Shown one piece after another: positions 10,901 to 19,453 of a DNA stretch of 64,000 nucleotides. Each line of letters begins with the position of its first letter. The first letter of the stretch is position 1. The notes beneath the pieces are model-generated. The model saw nothing but the letters and a program-made list of their open reading frames with translations. It did not search any database and had not been told where the DNA came from. Both the position numbers and the translations under genes were made by a program. This DNA comes from Tichowtungia aerotolerans (GTDB lineage Bacteria; Verrucomicrobiota; Kiritimatiellia; Kiritimatiellales; Tichowtungiaceae), in contig NZ_CP047593.1 of assembly GCF_009905215.1 (NCBI RefSeq), positions 2,112,900 through 2,176,899 of the forward strand. The letters run 5' to 3'.

Positions 10901-13337
10901 ACGCGGAAGTGCGGCCGGTGATACTTTGGAAGTGCTTCAGCTTCTGCCGTTCAGCCAGTCATTCGATGGCCCCACCGTTGCCGGAGGGTCGGCAACGCTG
11001 ACGTTCAGCCTTTCAAATCCCTGGACCAATACGGTGTCAGCTCTGCGTTTTTCAGAAGATCTCGACAGCATCATGACAGGGCTGGTTGCGGTCACTCTTC
11101 CGGAGAGTCCTCTGGGAGAAGGATCTGTTATGTCCGGTACATCTTTCCTGACATTGACCGGCGGCGAGCTGTCGCCCGGCGAAAATGTCACTTTCGATGT
11201 CGAAGTCCAGGTGCCGGCCAATGCGGCTGCGGGCACCTATTTTGCTTCGACCAGTGATCTTACGGCGAATGGTTTGACTCGTTCGGATCCCGCGACCGCG
11301 AATCTGGTGATTGAACCGCCGCCGACCTTCTCTAAGACCTTTTCCCCCGACTCCGTGGCCTACGGGGAAACCAGCACGCTGACCTTCACGATCGATAATA
11401 CGGCCAGTGTTCTGGATGCCATAGGACTTGATTTCACCGACAACCTCCCGGCCGGGCTGGTGGTTGCCTCTCCGGCCAATGCGTCCACCACACTGACCGG
11501 TGGAACCCTCACGGCTGTTCAGGGCTCCGGATCCATCAGCTACACCGGAGGCTCTGTGGCCGCCGGTACCAGTGGGATCGTTCAGGTGGATGTCACCGCG
11601 ACTGCTGTCGGCAGCTTTATCAATACCAGCGGATCGCTTACCTCCTCATCCGGGAACAGCGGAACCGCGACGGACACACTCACCGTTGTGAAAGCTGATC
11701 AGACGATTAGTTTTCCAAGCCTTGGAACTCAGGCTGTGACCAATCAAATTGGTTTGGCTGCCACGGCGACATCGGGCCTGGGTGTGAACTTTGCGGTGAT
11801 TTCGGGACCGGCATCGATCAGCAGCGGCACCAACCTCAGCTTTTCCTCGGCCGGAACGGTCAGTTTGCGGGCAAGCCAGAGCGGTGACGGAAACTGGAAC
11901 GCTGCGGCCATCACGAATACATTTGATGTGCTTGGTGTGATTACGAATGTCGCACCGGATAGCGGAACGGTATTCGGAGGAACCGAAGTTGTCATTGACG
12001 GGCTGTGGCTTGGAAATGGAAGCGACATTACAAATGTAACCTTGTGCGGAATTTCGGCCGCGATTGTTTCGCAGTCCGTTCACAGCGTAACGGTTTCGTC
12101 CAGTGTGGCGCCGCCGGTTCAGACCAACGGCAATGTGGTGGTTGAGTCGGGGTTTGGATCGGTCGTGCTGACCAACGGTTACACCTATCGGCCGGTGCCG
12201 CTGCCGCCCACCGCCCGCTCTGCGGTCGACATTACGGACTCACAGTTTGTCGCCCGCTGGAAGAGCAACGACGAAACCGCAACGCACTATTTTGTGGATG
12301 TGGCAGAGTCGACCAATTTCACGGCCATGACAGGAATCTATACGAACTGGAATGCCGGCGGCAACACGGCCTGTCTGGTGACCGGCCTGGTGGATGGCGT
12401 GACCTACTGGTACCGCGTTCGCGCGGCCAATCTCTATGGGTCGAGTTTTGACTCCAACCTGATTGAAGTCCCGGTGAGCACCAATACTCCGTATGTGAAA
12501 CAGGAAATCACCAACGGTCTGGTCAGTGCCGGCTCGGGCGATGAGCTGGAGCTGAGCGATCTGTTCCATGGAACGGACAAGAGCTATCAGATCATTTCCA
12601 ACAGCAATCCGGCTCTGGTCTCGGCGGCGCTGGATGAAAATTCCGGCACGCTGACTTTTGTCTATACTGCGGGAATGTCGGGGACGGCTCTGATTACTAT
12701 TCGCGAATGGACCGAGACCGACTATACAGGGTTCTATGTGGACAATACGATTCAGCTGGTGGTCACTGATGATCAACCGGCCTGGAGTGCGGGCGCGGTT
12801 ACGTTTAATCTGGGTAACGGCCTGTTTGAGCAGGTGGTCAGCGTAACGAATACCTCAGGCAATACGGCGCAATCGGTGACGCTGACGGTCTCGAATATTA
12901 CGGACGGGGCGACCCTTTACAATGCCACCGGAACCGATTCCGACGGCAACGCAGAAATCCACTGGGTCGGCACGCTTGCGGGAGGGGTTGCGATGGACTT
13001 CACTCTCCAGTACTACACGGCGGCGATGGGCGTGACTCCCACCGGAACGGTTTCGGTGTCGCTCAGCCTCGAACATCCGGATGTTGTACTCGATGAGGCC
13101 AACGAAATTACACTCATTGGAACCGTAGAGAGCGGTTCCACCTTTGTGATCGCATTTAATGCCGAAATCGGCGCCACCTATTATGTGCAATATGCGGAGA
13201 CTCCGGCCGGTCCGTGGAAAACGGCGTATCCGCCGATTACTGCTCTGACCGAACAGGTTCAGTGGGTAGATTCCGGCCCGCCGGTGACCGAACCGGCAGG
13301 CAGCTCACGGGTTTATCGGGTTATCAAAGCCGACTAA
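7989..13337 (+). CDS. Giant DUF11-type repeat surface protein, 1782 aa
   Basis: Signal peptide at about 1-24, then some ten tandem immunoglobulin-like units of about 110-130 residues. Each opens with a line like 'FSKSFSPASVGYGGRITL' or 'FTKEFIDDPTTGGGTVTL' and contains 'FTDDLxxxxxGL' and 'GTLSPGESRTFxVxLxVP', typical of DUF11/DUF7507-like domains. Toward the C-terminus come an IPT/TIG-like domain (about 1310-1400), a fibronectin III-like domain (about 1410-1490) and a final beta domain ending 'SRVYRVIKAD'. No enzyme motif seen. Probably a fibrous cell-surface or adhesion protein. The repeats are diverged, so this is an old expansion. Confidence 0.8.
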   Translation: MKYSSLLSTLCACLFGAISSANAQAAFSKVFSPDTIGPDNHSTLTFTIGNGSSVPARELAFTDILPPGVIIASPANALIDGGEGTLSAPDGGSAIVFSDGKVSAFSSCTISVNVTSSTPGTHSSVSGVLTSSQGSSGTASDDLTVSTSRPGFSKSFSPASVGYGGRITLTYTIDNTLNASVVGTVTFSDHLPNGMVIADPANAWTDCVNTTSPNTTITAVPGTDMISLAALGNTFAGFEVLPAGAVRTVTVDVVPESIGSLVSSGPEMLADYSSVGLAGTTLNVAEDQLILKESFLNDPVSPGSTNASLEFTIINRSRSATATQISFTNDLNVTLSGLIASGSMLTDICGPGSTLDVGSQIVLSGGTLGSGETRSFRVPLQVPVSATSRAYTNATSPVTGWMDGVKVSGTAARDSLFISSAPVFTKEFIDDPTTGGGTVTLRYTLTNQDPSASVTNIAFTDDIGGNMINREGAIPGMAAKSLVAEDGLSPAPLTDICGPGSMLTITDPNDSLPSPPYPNLPPDPTLLMFSGGSLAPAGQPGDSCSFDVVLDIPSGLPSGEYISTTSELTASPENGAAASDALVVISAPMLTKEFIGDPVAPGGTVTLQYTLSYPEEATAPATEITFTDDLNTALAGLAANLPVIPDPPCGAGSSLSGSAGNTLLTLNNGTLSPGESRTFQVTLNIPAGASAGSFVSSTSLVAANIAGMATTASTASDDLTISSLIFTKEFLDDPLIAGETGTLRYVIQNVHPAEDAAINSFSDDLSSALSGLAVAGAVTQDSCGGTLSGTTTLTYIGGNVPHGQTAVIDVPVAVPVGAGDGAYRSVSGLLSATQAGASVTAGPATDVLEVNSSRLLLTLNIRDDLVKPGDETVFELTLKNLDASRTASNIGFSVDLDHVISGMTFGQILFNEIQGGLSVGGASLMTVSGASLAAGASANVRLIATVPANTANGNYSFTSSILTGSIDGLDVRGSAAGDTLEVLQLLPFSQSFDGPTVAGGSATLTFSLSNPWTNTVSALRFSEDLDSIMTGLVAVTLPESPLGEGSVMSGTSFLTLTGGELSPGENVTFDVEVQVPANAAAGTYFASTSDLTANGLTRSDPATANLVIEPPPTFSKTFSPDSVAYGETSTLTFTIDNTASVLDAIGLDFTDNLPAGLVVASPANASTTLTGGTLTAVQGSGSISYTGGSVAAGTSGIVQVDVTATAVGSFINTSGSLTSSSGNSGTATDTLTVVKADQTISFPSLGTQAVTNQIGLAATATSGLGVNFAVISGPASISSGTNLSFSSAGTVSLRASQSGDGNWNAAAITNTFDVLGVITNVAPDSGTVFGGTEVVIDGLWLGNGSDITNVTLCGISAAIVSQSVHSVTVSSSVAPPVQTNGNVVVESGFGSVVLTNGYTYRPVPLPPTARSAVDITDSQFVARWKSNDETATHYFVDVAESTNFTAMTGIYTNWNAGGNTACLVTGLVDGVTYWYRVRAANLYGSSFDSNLIEVPVSTNTPYVKQEITNGLVSAGSGDELELSDLFHGTDKSYQIISNSNPALVSAALDENSGTLTFVYTAGMSGTALITIREWTETDYTGFYVDNTIQLVVTDDQPAWSAGAVTFNLGNGLFEQVVSVTNTSGNTAQSVTLTVSNITDGATLYNATGTDSDGNAEIHWVGTLAGGVAMDFTLQYYTAAMGVTPTGTVSVSLSLEHPDVVLDEANEITLIGTVESGSTFVIAFNAEIGATYYVQYAETPAGPWKTAYPPITALTEQVQWVDSGPPVTEPAGSSRVYRVIKAD

Positions 13338-13349
13338 GGGAGATTTGAG

Positions 13350-14321
13350 ATGAAACAGGCAATCGCACTATTCGTTTTATGTTCCGCAGTGAGCGCCCGC
13401 GCCGAAGTCGGCGTGAGTGCCGGTGCTTCGTTTAACTTTAAAGCTGACTTTCGAAATGCCGCCCGGACGCAGGGCAGTCTCAGCAGTCCGGATACTGCCG
13501 GCAACCGCACGTATGACGACGGGTATGTCCGCTCCGATAATATCCCTGGATATCCTGACCAGACCCGGTACTACGGTTATGACACCGCCGATGGTGCGGA
13601 TATCAGTGTTCCCGGTGAGCTTACGCTGCACAGCTCCCAGACGATTATCGATGCGCAGGAAGCGTCCGGAGAACAGTCCGAAGGCCAGCCTTCCATCGAA
13701 ATTTACTGGAAGGAAAACCTCACCGATAACGACAGACTCAACATCGGTCTGCGTGCGGCATTTCGCTGGCAGCGCATCGAACTGGACAGCGCCTCGGTCA
13801 GCACCACAACCACCCGGACGGAGAACCATACCTATCTGTATTCTTCCGGTGCATTGCTCACGGGCAGTTATGACGGCTATCCGACACCAACTCCGGGATA
13901 TCCCGTGATTGGCGACACCCCGACAACCGAAACGGTGTCCTATACCGTCGGAGAAAGTTTGGTGGTCTTCAGAGAAATTAAGGCCGATATCTTCGGTTTT
14001 GACCTGGGTCCGACTCTTTCTTTTGATCTGGCCGAAAAGCTGAGCTTCACTGCATCTGCCGGTGGAACGGTTGCCTGGATTCAGAGCGACTTTTCGTATG
14101 AGCAGGGAGCGTACAGCAGCGGGTCGGATTGGGACGAAGACTGGCTCTTCGGCGCATATGTCTCCGCTGACCTGCAGTATAAACTGGGCGAGCGCTGGGG
14201 GATTTTCGGCGGAGTTGCGTATGTGCGGCTTGAAGACTTCGAGCAGGAAGTCGACGGAATGGTCAGCGAGCTGCAGTCTGATGACAGCTATACATTGCGT
14301 TGCGGACTGTTCTTCGAGTAA
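13350..14321 (+). CDS. Outer-membrane beta-barrel protein
   Basis: 323 residues, with a signal peptide cleaved near SARA-EV, alternating polar/hydrophobic strands throughout, and a C-terminal aromatic residue (RCGLFFE), the usual signature for insertion into the outer membrane. The last 130 residues look like a transmembrane barrel; the middle has long Ser/Thr/Pro-rich loops. It lies 12 bp after the giant DUF11-type gene, so it may anchor or export the preceding surface proteins. That role is inferred from position only. Confidence 0.65.
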   Translation: MKQAIALFVLCSAVSARAEVGVSAGASFNFKADFRNAARTQGSLSSPDTAGNRTYDDGYVRSDNIPGYPDQTRYYGYDTADGADISVPGELTLHSSQTIIDAQEASGEQSEGQPSIEIYWKENLTDNDRLNIGLRAAFRWQRIELDSASVSTTTTRTENHTYLYSSGALLTGSYDGYPTPTPGYPVIGDTPTTETVSYTVGESLVVFREIKADIFGFDLGPTLSFDLAEKLSFTASAGGTVAWIQSDFSYEQGAYSSGSDWDEDWLFGAYVSADLQYKLGERWGIFGGVAYVRLEDFEQEVDGMVSELQSDDSYTLRCGLFFE

Positions 14322-14331
14322 CGTACGCCGC

Positions 14332-15120
14332 ATGGAAAAAACCCAAATTAAAAACCTGCTGGAAGTTGTACACCGCCTGAGGGCCCCGGATGGATGCCCG
14401 TGGGACCGGGAGCAGACCATCGAGTCGATGCGCAGCTGTCTGATTGAAGAAACCTATGAGGTTGTTGACGCCATGGACAGCGGCGATCGCACGGCGCTGT
14501 GCGAAGAACTGGGCGACCTGCTTCTGCAGGTGGTGTTTCAGGCGCAGATTGCCGACGAAGAAGGCGCTTTTAATTTTGACGATGTTGCCAAAGGCATTGC
14601 CGACAAACTCGTGCGCCGTCATCCCCACGTGTTTGGTGATGTTCAGGCCGATACGTCGGATCAGGTGCTTAAGAACTGGGAAAAAATCAAAAAAACGGAA
14701 AAGGGCGGCGAGAAGCCGCGCTCGCTGGTCGACGGGATTCCCAGGCACCTGCCGGCACTTTCCAAAGCACACCTGGTGCAGAAGCGTGTCGCCAAGGTCG
14801 GCTTCGAGTGGGATGAAATCAGCGGCGTCGTTGATAAGCTTGAGGAAGAGCTGGCAGAAGTCAAAGAAGCGATGGCCCAGAAAGATGCCGGGGCCATCCG
14901 CGAAGAGCTGGGCGACCTGCTGTTTTCAACCGTCAACCTTAACCGCTATCTGGGCCATGAGTCCGAAGAGCTTTTGAACGAAAATATTACCAAGTTTATG
15001 CGGCGTTTCCAAGGTTTGGAAAACCGTCTTCATGCGGAGGAACGCGAACTGGAAGATTGTTCCATCGATGAGCTGGAGGCTGTTTGGCAGGCGGTTAAGC
15101 GCGATGAAAAGGCCTCCTAG
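14332..15120 (+). CDS. mazG: Nucleoside triphosphate pyrophosphohydrolase MazG
   Basis: Hydrolyses nucleoside triphosphates to monophosphates and PPi, cleaning the nucleotide pool. The ATG at 14332 begins the family N-terminus (NLLEVVHRLRAPDGCPWD), although the frame is open upstream. The 262 residues hold two MazG domains with EExxE/ExxD metal motifs (EETYEVVDA, EELGDLL; second copy EELAEVKEA, EELGDLL). A copy of the host dyad lies inside the gene at 15005-15023. Confidence 0.95.
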   Translation: MEKTQIKNLLEVVHRLRAPDGCPWDREQTIESMRSCLIEETYEVVDAMDSGDRTALCEELGDLLLQVVFQAQIADEEGAFNFDDVAKGIADKLVRRHPHVFGDVQADTSDQVLKNWEKIKKTEKGGEKPRSLVDGIPRHLPALSKAHLVQKRVAKVGFEWDEISGVVDKLEEELAEVKEAMAQKDAGAIREELGDLLFSTVNLNRYLGHESEELLNENITKFMRRFQGLENRLHAEERELEDCSIDELEAVWQAVKRDEKAS

Positions 15121-15200
15121 GAGAGGTTTCATGATTGCCCGGCACAATCGGAAGGAGTAGATTGGGGCCGATTTGAAATTAAGTAGAAAGGTATATTTTT

Positions 15201-16280
15201 ATGGCGCGTGCATATAACTTCAGTGCTGGACCGGCAATCCTGCCGGAGGAAGTCCTCAAACAGGCTCAGGCGGAGCTGCTCGATTTTAATGGAACCGGCA
15301 TGTCTATTATGGAGATGAGTCATCGCGGAAAGGACTACTCCGCTGTGCATCAGGAAGCCAAAGACAACCTCAAAAAGCTGCTGAATATTCCGGATAATTA
15401 CAGCGTGCTGTTTATGACTGGTGGTGCGAGCACTCAGTTCTCGCTGATTCCGATGAATCTGCTGGGCGAAGGTCAGACCGCTGATTACATCACTGCCGGC
15501 GCATGGAGCTCCAAGGCGATCAAGGCGGCTAAAAAGCTCGGTATAAGCGTGAACGAACTCGCCAATACGGCTAAAGATGTTCCGACCCGCGTTCCGGGTA
15601 ACGATCTTGAGTTTACTCCCGGTGCGGCGTACGTGCATATCTGCTCCAACGAAACGATTAGCGGTGCTCAGGTGAAAGAGTTCCCGAAAACGGACGCGCC
15701 GCTGATCGCTGATATGTCCTCCGACATTCTGTCTCGTCCGCTTGATGTTTCTCAGTTCGGTATGATCTACGCCGGCGCCCAGAAAAACCTGGCTCCTGCC
15801 GGTGTTACACTGGTGATCATTCGCAACGATCTCGCTGAAAAATCTCCTGACACGCTGCCGGAACTTTTCCAGTACAAACATTTCATGGAAAATGATTCGC
15901 TCTCCAACACGATCCCGACCTTCCCGGTTTACATGATCATGCTGGTGACCCGCTGGCTGCTCGAAAAGGGCGGGCTCGAAGGTGTGCAGAAGATGAACGA
16001 AGAAAAAGCGGCCAAGCTTTACGCAGCGATTGATGCATCGGACTTCTATAACGGAACAGCGGTTCCGGAATTCCGTTCCCCGATGAACGTAACCTTCCGC
16101 CTGCCGACCGAAGACCTCGAAGCTCAGTTCGTTAAAGAAGCTGCGGCCAAGGGAATGACCAGCCTTAAAGGACACCGTTCTGTCGGTGGTATTCGTGCAT
16201 CCATTTATAACGCATTCCCGGCAGCAGGCGTTGATGCGCTGATTGAATTCATGAAGGAATTCGAAGCGGCCAACGCATAA
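15201..16280 (+). CDS. serC: Phosphoserine aminotransferase
   Basis: PLP enzyme converting 3-phosphohydroxypyruvate to phosphoserine (serine synthesis), also used in pyridoxine synthesis. The 359 residues begin with the family signature ARAYNFSAGPAILPEEV. The PLP lysine lies in GAQKN (about residue 197), and the C-terminus has GHRSVGGIRASIYNA. The ribosome-binding site is poor (AAAGG about 8 nt upstream) but the start is unambiguous. Confidence 0.96.
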   Translation: MARAYNFSAGPAILPEEVLKQAQAELLDFNGTGMSIMEMSHRGKDYSAVHQEAKDNLKKLLNIPDNYSVLFMTGGASTQFSLIPMNLLGEGQTADYITAGAWSSKAIKAAKKLGISVNELANTAKDVPTRVPGNDLEFTPGAAYVHICSNETISGAQVKEFPKTDAPLIADMSSDILSRPLDVSQFGMIYAGAQKNLAPAGVTLVIIRNDLAEKSPDTLPELFQYKHFMENDSLSNTIPTFPVYMIMLVTRWLLEKGGLEGVQKMNEEKAAKLYAAIDASDFYNGTAVPEFRSPMNVTFRLPTEDLEAQFVKEAAAKGMTSLKGHRSVGGIRASIYNAFPAAGVDALIEFMKEFEAANA

Positions 16281-16314
16281 TCTGTTGAATGCCGGCAGTT
16301 CCGGGGAGGATCTG

Positions 16315-17142
16315 ATGAGTACGAAAATCTACTGGTTTTCCGGCTCGGGGAACTCTCTGGCAACCGCTCGGATGCTGGCTGAAAAACTGCCGGACGCTGA
16401 ACTGATTCCGATTGCTCAGGCCGTTCATCGTCCGCCGGAAGCGGCGGACCTGATCGGCCTTGTTTTTCCTGTGTATGCGTTCGGCCCGCCTGCGTTGGTC
16501 GAAACGTTTATTAACAAACTGCAGGTGAAACCGGATAGTTACGTTTTTTCGGTCAGCACTTGCGCTGTAACTGCCGGGAGTACGCTGCATTTTATCCGCA
16601 GGGCATTGCGCAAAAGGGGGATCAGACTCAACGCTGCATGGACTGTCCGGCAGCCTGAAAACTATCCGCCCCTTGGTGGGACGCCCGGGTTGAAATCACA
16701 GGAGCGTACTCATGCAAAAGCGGATGAAAAGATCGCTCTTATTGCGCAGGCATTGCTGTCGCGAACCGCTGTGATTGAAAAGAGCGGGCTTTTCTGGCGG
16801 CTGGCCGGCCTGCTGATTTATCCGTCTTTCCGTTTTTTCGAGAAACACGGAGCAGATCGCCCTTTCAGAGCCGACCAAAGCTGCAACAGTTGCGGTATTT
16901 GTGAGAAACTCTGCCCCGTCCAGAATATTGAAATCCGTAATGGTCAGCCGATTTGGCTTGGACACTGTGAGCAGTGTTTTGCCTGTTTTCATTGGTGTCC
17001 TCAGAATGCCGTTCAGTACGGCTGGTCATCATGGATCAGGCGCTATCACCATCCCCGTACATCGTTATCCGATTTTCTGCAACAGCATCAGGATGTTGAA
17101 CAGCAGGCTATTTTCTGCCGTGGAACAGAAGCCAGATTCTGA
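16315..17142 (+). CDS. EFR1-type flavodoxin/ferredoxin fusion protein
   Basis: Redox protein of 275 residues. An N-terminal flavodoxin-like domain (YWFSGSGNSLATA binds FMN phosphate) is followed by two 4Fe-4S ferredoxin clusters, CNSCGICEKLCP near residue 190 and CEQCFACFHWCP near 218. This architecture is known as EFR1 family ferrodoxin. ATG 16315 is chosen for the GGGGAGG ribosome-binding site; a TTG 30 nt earlier is in frame. The electron partner is unknown. This is the last host gene before the integrated element. Confidence 0.85.
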   Translation: MSTKIYWFSGSGNSLATARMLAEKLPDAELIPIAQAVHRPPEAADLIGLVFPVYAFGPPALVETFINKLQVKPDSYVFSVSTCAVTAGSTLHFIRRALRKRGIRLNAAWTVRQPENYPPLGGTPGLKSQERTHAKADEKIALIAQALLSRTAVIEKSGLFWRLAGLLIYPSFRFFEKHGADRPFRADQSCNSCGICEKLCPVQNIEIRNGQPIWLGHCEQCFACFHWCPQNAVQYGWSSWIRRYHHPRTSLSDFLQQHQDVEQQAIFCRGTEARF

Positions 17143-17246
17143 AACGGATTTTCTGCCAGAGTGACGGTTGTTTGGGACTTTTCGGGCGGGACTTTCCCGA
17201 CTTCATGTAATCTCTGTCGTAGATACCCATTACAAATCCGATGTTA

Positions 17247-17262
17247 TGGCGGAGGAGGAGGG
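17247..17262. repeat. Left attachment site (att)
   Basis: TGGCGGAGGAGGAGGG, identical to the last 16 bases of the tRNA-Ser gene read on the plus strand (30751-30766). It marks the junction between host DNA downstream of the EFR1 gene and the element. Confidence 0.85.
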
Positions 17263-17302
17263 TTCTTTTTCTTCGCCTGTTTTTATTGGTTAAAGTGATT
17301 GT

Positions 17303-17794
17303 TCAGACGTTTTGGTTGCTGATTTTGATGCGCTCTTTTGTGGGCTGGTGGGGGAGTAGTAGTTGGCGGGCGCATTTCACTAACTGGGTTTCACAGGCCG
17401 AATACCCTGCGCAGTTTTCTTTGGCTTCATTGCTGTTTGCTTTTATTTTATATGCTCTGTCCATTAGTTCTGAAACCAACTCAAAGATTTTTTGCTGATC
17501 ATCATCATCATTTAGAAGCATGTGTATTTTTTGTTGTTTTGAAACCAGCCTATGCGTTAAGTCCACAATTTCTTGATCCCGGTCTTGAATATAAAATTCG
17601 CTTTGCCTAAAGCAGTATCCTCGAAGGCTCTCGGTCAAACCCATAAACTCTGCAATTTCATTGCGGAGGTCACAGGCCCATTTTTCAGCCAATGCTCCTT
17701 TGAAATGTTTATGTTGAATTAGACCGGAAATTACGGAAGCAATAACAGCCCCAGCAATGCCGCTAAAAAGTGCAGTTGTGATGATCGGGTTCAT
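17303..17794 (-). CDS. Small membrane-anchored protein of the element
   Basis: 163 residues. A single N-terminal membrane segment (about 5-27, ITTALFSGIAGAVIASVISG) is followed by a mainly helical, charged cytoplasmic domain. Its start overlaps the stop of the upstream gene by 4 nt (ATGA), so it is coupled to the ribbon-helix-helix gene. It resembles the small one-TM partner proteins often seen on mobile elements, but I recognise no family. Position next to the left att site suggests accessory cargo. Confidence 0.6.
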   Translation of the reverse strand: MNPIITTALFSGIAGAVIASVISGLIQHKHFKGALAEKWACDLRNEIAEFMGLTESLRGYCFRQSEFYIQDRDQEIVDLTHRLVSKQQKIHMLLNDDDDQQKIFELVSELMDRAYKIKANSNEAKENCAGYSACETQLVKCARQLLLPHQPTKERIKISNQNV

Positions 17795-18417
17795 GATTCT
17801 CTGTTGTTTGTACGAGATCCCCGCTGCTCATTACCATACCGCCTTACAGGCTGAGAGGGAGGTTTCCCCTCATCGACACTTTTCGCCAAATCTTCTAAAG
17901 CAGTCTCGCTTTTTATTGCCGCATCATTAGTGAGGTCAATCCATCTTTTCTTTTTCTGATCCCATGCTCGAAAATTCCACACTTTAAGGGTCACTTCCAA
18001 AGGTCGCTCATCAAATTCATTTTCGGTAAGCCACTCAATTTGTTCGTTCAGCTGGTAATACAAGGCAACCCAATAGTTTGTATCGGAAATCTTATCAGCA
18101 GGTGTTCCCAGTTGGTCTATAAGGAACCATTCAACAAATGGAGAAGATTCTTCGTATGGGTCATCGTCCTCAAATGAAACGTGGATGCTATACCCTACAC
18201 GTACCTTAATTCGGACAAATGCTTTGTCGCTTTTAAACTCAGGAGGCCATGCAACTTTTCCGTTTTTCTGCCATTCCTCAATAAATTTTTCTACCAGCAA
18301 CGCGGTAAGTTGGCCTGCAGAGGTTCCGAATTTCTTAGAAACGACGTTCAGATTATCCTTCACTCCTTTTGATAATCTGAAAGTGAAACTTTCAGTTTTT
18401 TCGCTATCTCGTGTCAT
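17791..18417 (-). CDS. Ribbon-helix-helix-like protein
   Basis: 208 residues. The first 55 (FTFRLSKGVKDNLNVVSKKF, then a helix ending FIEEWQKNG) fit a MetJ/Arc-type RHH DNA-binding fold. Residues about 65-165 form an unknown alpha/beta domain, and the tail is basic. Divergent from the replication operon, with two dyads between them (18449-18464 and 18504-18532) that could be operators. A repressor role for the element is inference. Confidence 0.5.
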   Translation of the reverse strand: MTRDSEKTESFTFRLSKGVKDNLNVVSKKFGTSAGQLTALLVEKFIEEWQKNGKVAWPPEFKSDKAFVRIKVRVGYSIHVSFEDDDPYEESSPFVEWFLIDQLGTPADKISDTNYWVALYYQLNEQIEWLTENEFDERPLEVTLKVWNFRAWDQKKKRWIDLTNDAAIKSETALEDLAKSVDEGKPPSQPVRRYGNEQRGSRTNNRES

Positions 18418-18448
18418 ATTTTGCTTCAGTTGAATTGCTGTTTTTAAA

Positions 18449-18464
18449 GGAAGATAGCTCTTCC
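18449..18464. promoter_or_regulatory. Candidate operator dyad
   Basis: GGAAGA-TAGC-TCTTCC, a perfect 6-bp inverted repeat lying in the leader of the RHH gene, 32 nt from its start codon. Candidate autoregulatory site. Confidence 0.35.
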
Positions 18465-18499
18465 TCGTGCCCCATAAAGGAAAAGTACAGGATTTTTTC

Positions 18500-18532
18500 T
18501 TGATGCAATGTAAGCGGATGTCTTATATTGCA
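18500..18532 (+). promoter_or_regulatory. Promoter and dyad of the replication operon
   Basis: TTGATG at 18500-18505 and TATATT at 18524-18529 are 18 nt apart and point toward the excisionase-like gene at 18557. The inverted repeat TGCAAT (18504-18509) / ATTGCA (18527-18532) embraces the same span, so a bound repressor would cover the promoter. Confidence 0.45.
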
Positions 18533-18556
18533 CGCACATGAACGAGGGAGACTGTT

Positions 18557-18739
18557 ATGGCACGTAAAAAAGAGATCTACACAACGGCAGAGGTTGCTAA
18601 GCGATTCAGAGTTAGCGAGGCAACCGTTCGGCGTTTGGTCGGCAGCAAAAAACTGCGTCCGATCAAGGGCTTTAATCATCCGTATCGTTTTTCTTGTCGG
18701 GAGATAGATCGTTTCCTTAATGGCCGCCGTGCCGCATGA
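18557..18739 (+). CDS. Excisionase-like HTH protein (first)
   Basis: 60 residues, a MerR/Xis-type winged helix: 'YTTAEVAKRFRVSEATVRRL' is the recognition helix-turn-helix and 'PYRFSCREIDRFLNG' the C-terminal helix. Proteins of this size and type act as excisionases or as small regulators of integrative elements. First gene of the replication operon, with GAGGGAG ribosome-binding site. Stop overlaps the next start by 4 nt. Confidence 0.75.
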   Translation: MARKKEIYTTAEVAKRFRVSEATVRRLVGSKKLRPIKGFNHPYRFSCREIDRFLNGRRAA

Positions 18740-18933
18740 CGGAGTTCAATATGAAGCAGGCGAAAAGAATTATGACAACCAGTGAGGCGGCGGAGTACTT
18801 GACCATTCCGGTTAAGCAGTTCCGCCGTCTTTATGATGAAGGGCATATCCACCGTCTGCGCGGGTGCCGTAATCCGATGCAGTTTTCTAAGATCGAACTG
18901 GACCGCTATCTTTCAGAAGGGGTAGTGGCATGA
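18736..18933 (+). CDS. Excisionase-like HTH protein (second)
   Basis: 65 residues, with the same fold and layout as the gene before it ('MTTSEAAEYLTIPVKQFRRL', 'NPMQFSKIELDRYLSEG') but clearly diverged. The ATGA overlap fixes the start at 18736. Two adjacent Xis-like proteins suggest one for excision and one for regulation, or a heteromer. Confidence 0.7.
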   Translation: MTEFNMKQAKRIMTTSEAAEYLTIPVKQFRRLYDEGHIHRLRGCRNPMQFSKIELDRYLSEGVVA

Positions 18934-19124
18934 TTGTTCATTTAACCAGTGATGAAGTTAGTGTGTTGTTTGATCTGCTGTACTGGCGCGAGTTTCCGGG
19001 CGCAGACCGGGAGCAGCTTTTGGAGTCCGTTAAAAACAAAGTGGATAAGGCCCGGGAGCGGCATCCGGATAGTGTTGAAGATATCTGCGGGAAAATTCGT
19101 AACCTTCTTTTGGAGGAATTATGA
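18930..19124 (+). CDS. Small helical protein of the replication operon
   Basis: 64 residues, mostly helical and charged, starting MIVHLTSDEVSVLFDLLYW. It overlaps both neighbours by 4 nt (ATGA). No family recognised. The coupling and the absence of any gap are the main support that it is a gene. Confidence 0.55.
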   Translation: MIVHLTSDEVSVLFDLLYWREFPGADREQLLESVKNKVDKARERHPDSVEDICGKIRNLLLEEL

Positions 19125-19453
19125 TTTTTGCTGAAGACAGATCTTTGTTCAAAAAGCGCTCTGTGTCTGCCGGGGCTCATCACACTGGCCGGACCGGTTT
19201 AGGTTCTCTTTTCCGTAAATACTTTTCGCCGGGGAAAACAGCGATTCCGCCAAAGACCGGCAGCAAAGATCCGGAGTCCGATAAAAATAATTTTCGGACA
19301 ACCGGTATGTGTGCGGAATGTGTTTCATATTTTCGGCCGCATGGTCGGGATATCTACCGATGCAAAAAGCAGTCATTCAAAGGGGACGCTCATGTGTTCT
19401 CGGCTCTTCGTAGAACCTGTGACTGTTTCAAGCCCAAGGAGGGCTTCAAATGA
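19121..19453 (+). CDS. Small Cys-rich (zinc-ribbon-like) protein
   Basis: 110 residues with a basic N-terminal half. The C-terminal half has Cys arranged as CAEC, then RCKK, then CDC (about residues 65-103), a pattern that could bind zinc. Overlaps both neighbours by 4 nt. It begins MIFAxxxS like the next gene, and the nucleotides ATGATTTTTGC are identical at both starts, hinting at local duplication of the start region. Unknown function. Confidence 0.5.
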   Translation: MIFAEDRSLFKKRSVSAGAHHTGRTGLGSLFRKYFSPGKTAIPPKTGSKDPESDKNNFRTTGMCAECVSYFRPHGRDIYRCKKQSFKGDAHVFSALRRTCDCFKPKEGFK

